The notes under the pieces are model-generated. The model searched no databases and was not told the DNA's origin. It was given only the letters and a program-made list of their open reading frames with translations. 5,509 nucleotides of DNA from Candidatus Methanoperedentaceae archaeon (GTDB taxonomy: Archaea; Halobacteriota; Methanosarcinia; Methanosarcinales; Methanoperedenaceae): contig JACUTP010000126.1 of NCBI GenBank assembly GCA_014859785.1, positions 1 to 5,509 on the forward strand, written 5' to 3'. A program made the position numbers and the translations under genes. Positions 1 through 5,486 of this stretch are shown in pieces; position 1 is the first letter of the stretch, and each line of letters opens with the position of its first letter.

Positions 1-8
1 GGGATTAC

Positions 9-24
9 CGAAATGGTTATATAG
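9..24 (+). promoter_or_regulatory. Probable BRE/TATA promoter of the thermosome gene
   Basis: An archaeal-style promoter can be read here: a purine/A-rich BRE-like CGAAAT at 9-14, followed by GGTTATATAG with its TATA core at 17-23. Transcription would be expected to start about 25 bases downstream, near 42-48, leaving a leader of roughly 60 bases before the thermosome start codon. The leader is AT-rich. I saw no clear heat-shock operator in it. A second AT-rich stretch around 55-67 is an alternative but has a weaker BRE. This is motif reading only. Confidence 0.45.
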
Positions 25-94
25 AATCTCAAACAATCAGATAATTCCGTACAAATAAAAATTTGTATGTTATTAAAGTTGAAGTAACATTTTA

Positions 95-102
95 AAGGAG
101 GT
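95..102 (+). promoter_or_regulatory. Strong Shine-Dalgarno site of the thermosome gene
   Basis: AAGGAGGT lies five bases before the ATG at 108. It is close to a full complement of the archaeal 16S rRNA 3' end and is the best ribosome binding site in the window. It fixes the start of the chaperonin gene and fits a highly translated protein. Confidence 0.8.
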
Positions 103-107
103 TATTT

Positions 108-1760
108 ATGGCAGGACAATTAAGTGGACAGCCAATCTTTATTTTAAGAGAAGGCAGTCAGAGAACAAAAGGAAGAGAAGCACAGAGCAATAACATTATG
201 GCAGCTAAAGCAGTTGCCGGCGCAGTAAGGACAACCCTCGGACCAAAAGGCATGGATAAAATGCTGGTTGATTCGATGGGAGATATTGTAATCACGAACG
301 ACGGTGCAACCATCCTTAAGGAAATGGATATCGAGCACCCGGCAGCAAAGATGATTGTGGAAGTCGCAAAGACCCAGGATGACGAGGTCGGGGACGGCAC
401 AACCACTGCGGCTGTTCTTGCAGGTGAATTATTAAAGAACGCAGAAGATCTCCTCGAATCAGGCGTTCATCCGACCATTATCGCATCAGGATACAGGCTT
501 GCTTCAATAAAAGCAAAAGAAATCCTGCAGACGATTGCAAAACCGGTAAAATCTGATAACAGGGAACTGTTATTGAAGATTTCAGCAACTGCAATTACCG
601 GAAAAGGTTCAGACTCATCAAAGGACGTTTTTTCGAACCTGGCTGTTGATGCCGTATTGTCCGTAGTTGATACTGATAACGGCAAGAATACCGTGGATGT
701 GGAAGATATCAAAGTTGAGAAAAAAGTCGGCGGCAGTGTTGAGGAATCCGTTTTAATCAAGGGCATGGTAGTAGATAAGGAAAGGGTACATTCCAACATG
801 CCAAAGAAGGTAACCAATGCAAAAATCCTTCTTTTAAATGAAGCCCTTGAAATCAAAAAGACTGAAGTTGATGCTGAAATTTCCATAAAGTCACCTGACC
901 AGTTACAGCTTTTCCTTGACCAGGAAGAACAGATGCTTCATGACATGGTTAATAAGGTTGTTAAATGCGGTGCCAATGTAGTATTCGTGCAGAAGGGTAT
1001 TGATGACATTGCCCAGCATTATCTTGCCAAGGAGGGCGTGTATGCTGTAAGGCGTGTCAAGAAGAGCGACATGGAAAAACTTGCACGCGCAACCGGTGCA
1101 AAGATATTGACAAGCCTTAAGGAAATCATGGATTCCGACCTTGGGATCGCTGGTCTTGTCGAGGAAAAGAAGATTGGGGATGAGTCAATGACCTATGTGA
1201 CCGAATGCAACAACCCGAAAGCAGTTTCCATTATCCTTCGCGGTGGAACCGAGCATGTTGTGGATGAAGCAGAACGTGCAATCCATGATGCATTGCGTGT
1301 TGTCGGTGTGGCTATCGAAGATGAAAAACTTGTCGCAGGCGGAGGTTCCCCTGAAGTTGAGCTTGCTCTCAGGTTAAGGGAGTATTCAGCAACCCTGAAA
1401 GGCAGGGAGCAGCTCGCAGTTGGCAAGTTTGCAGAAGCCCTTGAAATCATCCCGAGGACGCTGGCTGAGAACGCAGGTCTTGACCCTATAAACATGCTTG
1501 TTGACATGAGAAGCCAGCATGAGCAGGGCAACAAGACAGCAGGACTTAACGTATTCACAGGCAAGGTTGTGGATATGTGGGAAGAGGGAGTTGTTGAGCC
1601 CCTGAGAGTGAAGATACAGGCAATCAATTCAGGCACCGAAGTCGCTACCATGATACTGCGTATAGATGATGTCCTGTCCAGCAGGTCAGCCCCACCAATG
1701 CCGCCGGGCGGAGGTATGGAAGGAATGGGCGGTATGGGCGGTATGGAAGGAATGATGTAA
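108..1760 (+). CDS. thsA: Thermosome (group II chaperonin) subunit
   Basis: This 550-residue protein is a subunit of the archaeal cytosolic chaperonin, a double-ring complex with a built-in lid that refolds proteins using ATP. The equatorial ATP site is visible: GPKGMDK at residues 45-51, TNDGATIL at 63-70, GDGTTT at 95-100 with D96, IHDAL at 392-396 whose D394 matches the catalytic aspartate of the family, AGGGSPE at 410-416, and GLDPINML at 457-464. The middle of the protein (about 150-390) is the intermediate and apical/lid region. The C-terminus ends in the Gly/Met-rich tail typical of archaeal subunits, with repeated GGM/EGM. Length is normal and nothing appears broken. The start is fixed by AAGGAGGT five bases upstream. 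Archaea often carry several paralogous subunits, so the symbol thsA names the family and does not assign a particular paralogue. It probably stands as its own transcription unit. Confidence 0.97.
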   Translation: MAGQLSGQPIFILREGSQRTKGREAQSNNIMAAKAVAGAVRTTLGPKGMDKMLVDSMGDIVITNDGATILKEMDIEHPAAKMIVEVAKTQDDEVGDGTTTAAVLAGELLKNAEDLLESGVHPTIIASGYRLASIKAKEILQTIAKPVKSDNRELLLKISATAITGKGSDSSKDVFSNLAVDAVLSVVDTDNGKNTVDVEDIKVEKKVGGSVEESVLIKGMVVDKERVHSNMPKKVTNAKILLLNEALEIKKTEVDAEISIKSPDQLQLFLDQEEQMLHDMVNKVVKCGANVVFVQKGIDDIAQHYLAKEGVYAVRRVKKSDMEKLARATGAKILTSLKEIMDSDLGIAGLVEEKKIGDESMTYVTECNNPKAVSIILRGGTEHVVDEAERAIHDALRVVGVAIEDEKLVAGGGSPEVELALRLREYSATLKGREQLAVGKFAEALEIIPRTLAENAGLDPINMLVDMRSQHEQGNKTAGLNVFTGKVVDMWEEGVVEPLRVKIQAINSGTEVATMILRIDDVLSSRSAPPMPPGGGMEGMGGMGGMEGMM

Positions 1761-1765
1761 ATAAC

Positions 1766-1780
1766 GGGTAATTTTTACCC
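1766..1780 (+). other. Small hairpin just after the thermosome stop
   Basis: GGGTAA (1766-1771) and TTACCC (1775-1780) are perfect inverted repeats around a TTT loop, five bases after the thermosome stop codon. The hairpin is too short and lacks a following T-tract, so it is unlikely to terminate transcription by itself. It may protect the 3' end of the mRNA or be chance. The AT-rich core could also act as a TATA-like element for the next gene. Confidence 0.35.
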
Positions 1781-1800
1781 TGAATCATGAATAGGTGCGT

Positions 1801-1841
1801 ACGTATGCCTTTTTTGGGCATACGTGGTTTATTTCTTTTTT
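1801..1841 (+). terminator. Hairpin plus T-rich tail, probable thermosome terminator
   Basis: ACGTATGCC (1801-1809) pairs perfectly with GGCATACGT (1817-1825) around a seven-base T-rich loop. It is followed by a T-rich run from 1828 that ends in six Ts at 1836-1841. This resembles an intrinsic terminator for the thermosome transcript. Archaeal termination mainly needs the T-tract, so the hairpin may be an extra element. It lies only 8 to 48 bases before the start of the next gene, so it could also be a leader structure of that gene if transcription begins upstream or reads through. Confidence 0.6.
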
Positions 1842-1848
1842 GTCAAAT

Positions 1849-2991
1849 ATGAAAATTCTTGATACTTCGGCACACACAAAAGAAGAATCCGTGAAGATTC
1901 TATCTGGCGAGCTGGAAAAGTGCCCTGTCATCATATTGACAGGTCCCCAGGGCGGGGGAAAAACAACCATTGCTATAAAGATGCTTGATGGGAACGTGGG
2001 AGCGATGTTTGAAGGACGGGCGCGTTCAGCCCAGCCTGTTATACTTGTCAGGAAGGATTTTGTCGATAAAATGAACTTGGAGATTTTCGAAAAGAGGAAA
2101 CTTCCGATTTTTGAAGGGGATGAGCCTGTATGTGTTGATGTATCATATTTTGACCAGCTAAAATACCTTATAGAAACTGTTTTTGATGTAATGGAACTTG
2201 GCGAGCCCGAACTTGTGAAGCAGATTACAGGACTCACTCGAAAGCTGGGTGTAGTACCAGAGGAAATCGAACTAATCGCAAGTGACGAGGAACTGGTAAA
2301 AAGAAGGCTTTCACGACATCTTGATGCAAAAGAGCGCCTTTCAACGCTTCTTGACAGGGAAAAGGAATTCGGCATCGAGTCAAACCTTTGGGGAATACAG
2401 GGTGCTAAAATAACGGATATTATTAACAGGGAAGGTGTGGCAGATTATGAGGAAGACCAGATATCCCGTTCAGTCCGTGATTTTGACAGGATAATACCGA
2501 CAAAGGACATGGATATTGCGGATTGCCTGATACAGATGCTTGAAATCTCAAATAATGAGAATAAGGAAAGCGGTTTTCTTGTGCTTCACACGGATGACGG
2601 TGAGGAAAAAATAGTCAGTGACCTTGTTGTGGGTAAAAATACGAATTCCCTGATTGGTGTTACGCTTCTTGAGGTATATGTGGGTTTCAGGCAGGACAGG
2701 GCACTTTACCGTGCTTATAAGCATGCAAAGGAAGGGAAGCTTGAGGTTATTCATTCATATACACCCAATCTCCAGGAAATGGCATACCTTGCAAACCCGT
2801 TTACTCCACCGGCAGAGGAAGATTTCCCGATAATGTCAACAGCAGACATTGCTGCTGCCGAGCGGTTTGATGTCATTGTTTCTGTAATTGAGGCTGACGG
2901 GAATGTGGAATCGTCAAGCAATCACAGGAAAAAAGAACTTGAGGAAATTATTTCGGGGATTGTTGTGTTAGATGACGAAGATGGGCAGTAA
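1849..2991 (+). CDS. P-loop NTPase-like protein of unknown function
   Basis: I do not recognise this 380-residue protein beyond its nucleotide-binding loop. A clear Walker A motif, GPQGGGKTT, sits at residues 32-40 after a hydrophobic strand (VIILT, 27-31), as expected of an N-terminal P-loop fold. A convincing Walker B is not obvious: candidates are the strand around VCVDVS in the first third and DVIVSVIEADG at 341-351. The middle is charged and probably helical. There is no signal peptide or membrane segment, so it should be cytosolic. I chose ATG 1849 because the reading frame further upstream (from a GTG at 1795) translates the hairpin region and adds nothing protein-like. No Shine-Dalgarno precedes 1849, so the mRNA may have a short or unstructured leader. 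The 3' end overlaps the oppositely oriented ligase gene by 44 bp. Its position beside the thermosome gives no firm clue to its role. Confidence 0.8.
   Translation: MKILDTSAHTKEESVKILSGELEKCPVIILTGPQGGGKTTIAIKMLDGNVGAMFEGRARSAQPVILVRKDFVDKMNLEIFEKRKLPIFEGDEPVCVDVSYFDQLKYLIETVFDVMELGEPELVKQITGLTRKLGVVPEEIELIASDEELVKRRLSRHLDAKERLSTLLDREKEFGIESNLWGIQGAKITDIINREGVADYEEDQISRSVRDFDRIIPTKDMDIADCLIQMLEISNNENKESGFLVLHTDDGEEKIVSDLVVGKNTNSLIGVTLLEVYVGFRQDRALYRAYKHAKEGKLEVIHSYTPNLQEMAYLANPFTPPAEEDFPIMSTADIAAAERFDVIVSVIEADGNVESSSNHRKKELEEIISGIVVLDDEDGQ
2929..2934 (-). terminator. Possible T-tract terminator of the CoA operon
   Basis: Read on the minus strand, a run of six Ts in a pyrimidine-rich context begins 13 bases beyond the ligase stop codon. 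Short T-tracts are sufficient terminators in archaea. This one lies inside the coding sequence of the convergent P-loop gene. It is short, so the call is tentative. Confidence 0.3.
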
Positions 2992-3703
2992 TCCCGTCTA
3001 TTGATTCTGCAAGATTTTTTTTGTTGTCAAATTCCCTGATTATCGCATGCAGTTCGTCCTGTTTTTTGTTTTTTAATTCCAGTGCGAATCCTGAGATGGC
3101 CGGGATTGCGCGGGTGATATTATCCACTATGGTTAGTGTGGCAGTCTGTGCAGTCCTTGATAGGGGATTCAGGTCGATGGTAATGACGGTTTTTCCCATA
3201 TCCACAAGTGCTTTGCACCTGTCGCCGTCCTCTAACGGCACAAGCACCACATCAGCGCAAAATATCCCGCCAGAATCCACCTTTCCCCTTTCATGGTTTA
3301 TTCCGGGAATGCCTGCATCCCGTTTTGTGTATATTCTTGCTGCACCGTGTGAGTGCAGGTGCTGTGTTATTTTTTCAGCCCTTTCTTCTGTCCTGTAAAA
3401 AATATTAACCTCAAGCGGCGCATCCACGATCCTGCCCAGTTCAATGATTCCAGAAGGGACAAGGGCTGCCACGTTGCCGTTTACCGAAATTACGGGTTTT
3501 TCAGCAAGAAGAAGCATGGCTGCTGCTGTTTTCTCAGCCTGTAATGCGCTTTGCGTGGTTTTTTCCCCGATAAGGTAATCGAAAGCCTCACCTCTTCCCT
3601 GTGCGATTAATCCCATGATACCTGTTATGCCTTTTTCCACGCCTTCTGTTATTTTTTCACGCGCCATGAGGGAGTCATACCTGGGATGGTCTTTCGGTAT
3701 CAC
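2948..3703 (-). CDS. 4-phosphopantoate--beta-alanine ligase (phosphopantothenate synthetase)
   Basis: This 251-residue protein matches the archaeal phosphopantothenate synthetase family (formerly DUF137). The enzyme joins 4-phosphopantoate to beta-alanine with ATP to give 4'-phosphopantothenate, the second step of the archaeal variant of CoA synthesis. Recognisable family segments are the N-terminal HPRYDSLMAREK, QGRGEAFDYLIGE at 35-47, SVNGNVAAL at 73-81, and near the C-terminus a stretch with IDLNPLSRTAQTA and IVDNITRAIP. Length is normal for the family. The start is a GTG at 3703 that overlaps the kinase stop codon as GTGA, so the two genes are probably translationally coupled. An AGGAG about ten bases upstream is buried in a 7-bp hairpin. 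The last 44 bp overlap the convergent P-loop gene. Family and neighbour agree, so the assignment is firm. Confidence 0.93.
   Translation of the reverse strand: MIPKDHPRYDSLMAREKITEGVEKGITGIMGLIAQGRGEAFDYLIGEKTTQSALQAEKTAAAMLLLAEKPVISVNGNVAALVPSGIIELGRIVDAPLEVNIFYRTEERAEKITQHLHSHGAARIYTKRDAGIPGINHERGKVDSGGIFCADVVLVPLEDGDRCKALVDMGKTVITIDLNPLSRTAQTATLTIVDNITRAIPAISGFALELKNKKQDELHAIIREFDNKKNLAESIDGITAHLRHLTQQSPK
3015..3074 (+). terminator. Cluster of T-tracts after the P-loop gene
   Basis: On the plus strand eight Ts (3015-3022) begin 23 bases after the P-loop gene stop, followed by two more six-T runs at 3062-3067 and 3069-3074. Such multiple T-tracts fit archaeal factor-independent termination. 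They lie antisense within the ligase gene, where they are read as lysine codons near its C-terminus, so amino-acid composition alone could explain them. Confidence 0.4.
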
Positions 3704-4542
3704 AGGAGGTGAGCTCCTGTATTACTTATCCTGCTCTCATGAACGTGTCCGAATTCCGAGAGTGCCCCGCTGTCGTTTATGGCAAATACGGTGCTGCCGA
3801 GCATTGCCTGTGATGCAAGCCCGCCTGCTGATTCAACTGCTTCTATGGCATCTTTCACTTTCGGGCTCATGAGTTGTATCTCGGTTGCGAATTTGCATGA
3901 CTGGATAAAAAAATTTGAAAGCGTGGGTTTTTCCATGAGTTCGCGAAGCCTTTTTTTCCCTGCACTGTTTATGGCGCGCTTTTTCATTTCATCTGACAGG
4001 ACAGAGCGTGTGGATATTTCCCCGAAAGATACCCACGAGATTGTCTCGTCACTGCATGGTATTTTTTCGATATTCGATTCTGAAATGCCGGGTTTTTTCC
4101 TGATTGAGACTCCGCCAAAGGCCTGCCCTGCAACATCGCCAAGCCCTGTCATGTTTGTGATCTCTGCCGTGTGCGCGGCTTCTGCCACTTCGTTAAGTGT
4201 CAGGTTAAGCGATAGCACATCGTTTGCGGCAAGCACGGAGCTTAGTGCACCTGCGCCGCTTGTACCGAAGCCGCAGCCGTGGGGTACGCCAAGTTCTGTC
4301 TCGACAAGGACTGGCGTGTCGGTAAGGCTCCGGATGGCTGAAAGTGTTGTCGGTGCGCCTGATTCAAAGCCGTTAATGTGGATGGTTGTCTCGTTGTGCG
4401 GTGTTACGGCTGTTATGGCGCCTGATTCGAGGCAGATGCCTGCACCCATTGAGCCTGAGAGCAGGGGGTCGGTGTCAGTGCAGATAATGAAAATGCCTGA
4501 TATGTGGGCTGGCGCGAATGCTTTTGAGGATTTTGGGCGCAT
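3700..4542 (-). CDS. Pantoate kinase (archaeal GHMP-kinase family)
   Basis: This 280-residue protein is an archaeal pantoate kinase, which phosphorylates pantoate with ATP to 4-phosphopantoate, the first committed step toward 4'-phosphopantothenate in archaea. The N-terminus has FAPAHISG at 9-16 and the DPLLSGSMGAGI segment at 25-36 characteristic of the family. The GHMP ATP-binding motif PHGCGFGTSGAG is at 87-98, and MTGLGDVAGQAFGG at about 130-143 follows. It is full length. Its stop overlaps the ligase GTG start by four bases, so the two make an operon. The ATG at 4542 is supported by the family N-terminus; no good Shine-Dalgarno precedes it, and a TATA-like box lies about 30 bases upstream, which fits a leaderless or short-leader mRNA. 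The first 36 codons and the promoter are repeated at 5304-5452 as a truncated copy. Confidence 0.94.
   Translation of the reverse strand: MRPKSSKAFAPAHISGIFIICTDTDPLLSGSMGAGICLESGAITAVTPHNETTIHINGFESGAPTTLSAIRSLTDTPVLVETELGVPHGCGFGTSGAGALSSVLAANDVLSLNLTLNEVAEAAHTAEITNMTGLGDVAGQAFGGVSIRKKPGISESNIEKIPCSDETISWVSFGEISTRSVLSDEMKKRAINSAGKKRLRELMEKPTLSNFFIQSCKFATEIQLMSPKVKDAIEAVESAGGLASQAMLGSTVFAINDSGALSEFGHVHESRISNTGAHLL
3702..3720 (-). promoter_or_regulatory. Hairpin covering the ligase ribosome binding site and start codon
   Basis: In the mRNA sense, ACAGGAG is followed by the five-base loop CTCAC and then CTCCTGT, a perfect 7-bp stem. The 5' arm holds the only Shine-Dalgarno-like AGGAG for the ligase. 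The 3' arm includes the first two bases of its GTG start. The element lies wholly within the last codons of pantoate kinase. A ribosome finishing the kinase would melt it, which suits translational coupling. The stem is visible; its function is inferred. Confidence 0.45.
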
Positions 4543-4582
4543 TGGTTCTTATAACTGATATTGCCAGGGGATAAATAAGTTA
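4435..4582. repeat. Direct repeat, inner copy (kinase 5' end plus promoter)
   Basis: This 148-bp segment covers the first 36 codons of the intact pantoate kinase gene and its promoter region. It matches 5304-5452 in the same orientation. By hand alignment 127 of 148 positions are identical (about 86%), with one single-base insertion in the other copy. Weak similarity may run on a few bases to about 4588. The matching positions are 869-870 bp apart, and the toxin-antitoxin-like module lies between. Confidence 0.9.
4571..4580 (-). promoter_or_regulatory. TATA-like box of pantoate kinase
   Basis: On the minus strand ACTTATTTAT starts 38 bases before the kinase ATG, placing the expected transcription start only a few bases ahead of the start codon. 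The same element and most of the spacer to the ATG are repeated before the truncated copy at 5411, with one inserted base. Conservation between the copies supports a promoter role, although shared ancestry alone could explain it. Confidence 0.5.
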
Positions 4583-4604
4583 TGGTTAGGAGGGCACTGT
4601 TGCA

Positions 4605-4976
4605 TTATTCTTTGCCGATTGGCAGTTCTCTGATGCGGATTTCCGCATCTTCGATAATAACGATAACCCCTTTAATAAGTTCCTCTTCAATATTTGAAAG
4701 ATTTGATGAAAGAAGCGAATTAACATGCTCAGGAGAAGGGTCAATTAATCGAAAAATAATTATGGAAGGTTTAATTGAATGGGTAAACGCCAGTATTGTT
4801 CCAAAATCAAGGTCAGCACTTAAAATAATCATATCATGCTTTTCTGCATAATCAAAGATGTCCCTGTCCTTTGATTTTGCCATGCCAAGCTCGCTGACCC
4901 TGACTGCTTCATATCCCATATTCTTTAAAAAAATGACTGTTTTCGGGGACAATGGCATGTCCACCAGAAACTTCAT
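4605..4976 (-). CDS. DUF5615 PIN-like protein, probable toxin of a TA module
   Basis: This 123-residue protein fits the DUF5615 family, PIN-like proteins thought to act as RNases, often as the toxin of a toxin-antitoxin pair. The start KFLVDMPLSP carries the first acidic residue (D6). SKDRDIFDYAEKHDMIILSADLDFG (34-58) contains the family's D39 and the acidic pair D55 and D57 expected to bind metal. A final strand, GVIVIIEDAEIRIREL, closes the protein. All likely acidic site residues are present, so it appears intact. Its ATG overlaps the DUF433 stop as ATGA, and a GGTGA Shine-Dalgarno lies four bases before the start. The order, DUF433 first and PIN-like second, is the usual one for such modules. 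Toxicity and RNase activity are inferred from the family. The stop codon lies 62 bases before the kinase gene. Confidence 0.85.
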   Translation of the reverse strand: MKFLVDMPLSPKTVIFLKNMGYEAVRVSELGMAKSKDRDIFDYAEKHDMIILSADLDFGTILAFTHSIKPSIIIFRLIDPSPEHVNSLLSSNLSNIEEELIKGVIVIIEDAEIRIRELPIGKE

Positions 4977-5197
4977 GCAGTCACCGGGATTGTTTTTTCT
5001 GAGGTTGCCCAGGAAGCGAAACCTAATACCTGCCTTATATCTTCTTCTTCGAGCTCAGGATAATCCTTCAGGATTTGAACGATAGTTTTACCGCTTGCAA
5101 GTAATCTTAATATGAAAGGAACTGGAATTCTTAAGCCTCTTATACAGGGCTGTCCTGACATGACTTCAGGGTCTATGGTAATTCTGTTTAGAGCCAT
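4973..5197 (-). CDS. DUF433 protein, probable antitoxin partner
   Basis: This 74-residue protein matches the DUF433 family: RITIDPEVMSGQPCIRGLRIPV at 5-26, then a helical part with LLASGKTIVQILKDYPELEEEDIRQVLGFAS. The family is predicted to have a helix-turn-helix fold and commonly sits just before DUF5615 genes as a presumed antitoxin and repressor. I chose ATG 5197, not the in-frame ATG at 5266, because family members start just before RITIDPEV and the extra 23 residues translate the repeat-containing spacer. A weak GGTG Shine-Dalgarno lies at 5215-5218, beside the stop of the truncated kinase frame. A TATA-like ACTATTTAA at 5221-5229 would allow a leaderless transcript starting at this ATG. 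The stop overlaps the next gene by four bases. The antitoxin role is inferred from family and context. Confidence 0.85.
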   Translation of the reverse strand: MALNRITIDPEVMSGQPCIRGLRIPVPFILRLLASGKTIVQILKDYPELEEEDIRQVLGFASWATSEKTIPVTA

Positions 5198-5210
5198 ATA
5201 TTGTATATTC

Positions 5211-5411
5211 TTACACCCGGTTAAATAGTAATGGTTTCCATTCACCGCTGGCTCGTATCCTGTCAATCCTGTTTATCCTGTCTGAAATTATCATTTTATT
5301 CAGAATTCCTGCGCCCATCGAGCCCGATAACAGTGGGTCGGTGTCTGTGCAGATTATGAAAATGCCTGATATGTGGGCTGGTGCGAATGCTTTTGCGGTT
5401 TCAGGGTGCAT
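5211..5411 (-). pseudogene. Truncated pantoate kinase copy fused to unrelated sequence
   Basis: This 66-codon frame begins with 36 residues nearly identical to the start of the intact kinase; only positions 2, 4, 5 and 6 differ. After MGAGI the match ends at about 5304, and 30 residues of unrelated sequence follow, including a DRINRIDRI stretch encoded by the 9-bp repeats. The GHMP ATP-binding motif and everything beyond are missing, so it cannot be a working kinase. It keeps a promoter copy and an open frame, and stops 13 bases before the DUF433 ATG, so it could be transcribed and translated as a leader peptide of the toxin-antitoxin-like module. Silent changes dominate between the copies, so it probably descends from a functional gene. 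I treat it as a gene remnant; a selected small protein is possible but unsupported. Confidence 0.8.
5257..5283. repeat. Three tandem 9-bp repeats, ATCCTGTNN
   Basis: Three consecutive 9-bp units, each ATCCTGT plus two variable bases (CA, TT, CT), occupy this stretch. On the minus strand they read as (N)NACAGGAT. They lie about 20 bp from where the truncated kinase copy loses its match to the intact gene, in the spacer before DUF433. My recollection is that similar ACAGGAT-type triplets are dispersed in intergenic DNA of many prokaryotic genomes, but I cannot confirm that here. They may mark the edge of an inserted piece. Confidence 0.75.
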
Positions 5412-5452
5412 TGTTTGTTATTACTGATATTGTCCGGGGAATAAATAAGTTA
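5304..5452. repeat. Direct repeat, outer copy (kinase 5' end plus promoter)
   Basis: This is the partner of 4435-4582, in the same orientation and about 86% identical. The match breaks sharply inside the coding frame at 5304 and fades on the promoter side after about 5452-5458. Together the two copies bracket the DUF433/DUF5615 module, so homologous recombination between them could remove about 869 bp as a circle and leave one kinase gene. Confidence 0.9.
5441..5450 (-). promoter_or_regulatory. Duplicated TATA-like box upstream of the truncated copy
   Basis: The minus-strand ACTTATTTAT is identical to the box before the intact kinase and keeps nearly the same distance to its ATG (one base more). 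If active, it would transcribe the truncated kinase frame, then the DUF433 and DUF5615 genes, and perhaps continue into the kinase-ligase operon. Activity is inferred from sequence conservation only. Confidence 0.45.
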
Positions 5453-5486
5453 GTGTTAATGTCCACTGACTTTCTGGGGTAAATTC

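Noticed and set aside
158..1651. Several minus-strand open frames within the thermosome gene.
   Set aside because: They are antisense to a highly conserved chaperonin gene and their translations are Ser/Thr-rich with no motifs.
1795..1848. An in-frame upstream GTG start at 1795 that would lengthen the P-loop protein by 18 residues.
   Set aside because: The extra codons translate the 9-bp hairpin and its T-rich tail, give an implausible N-terminus, and have no ribosome binding site.
2483..2493. TTGACAGGATA, resembling one unit of the 9-bp repeat near 5257.
   Set aside because: It is a single unit inside a coding sequence, where it encodes part of DFDRII; one match of this length is expected by chance.
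3779..4558. A 259-codon open frame on the plus strand opposite pantoate kinase.
   Set aside because: It lies almost entirely antisense to a confidently identified enzyme, its translation is biased to Ser/Ala/Val, and it resembles no family I know.
5198..5266. A longer DUF433 protein starting at ATG 5266.
   Set aside because: DUF433 proteins begin just before RITIDPEV. The added 23 residues come from the spacer next to the 9-bp repeats and overlap the truncated kinase frame.
5257..5283. Possible CRISPR array at the tandem 9-bp repeats.
   Set aside because: The units are only 9 bp and directly adjacent, with no spacers and no cas genes nearby.
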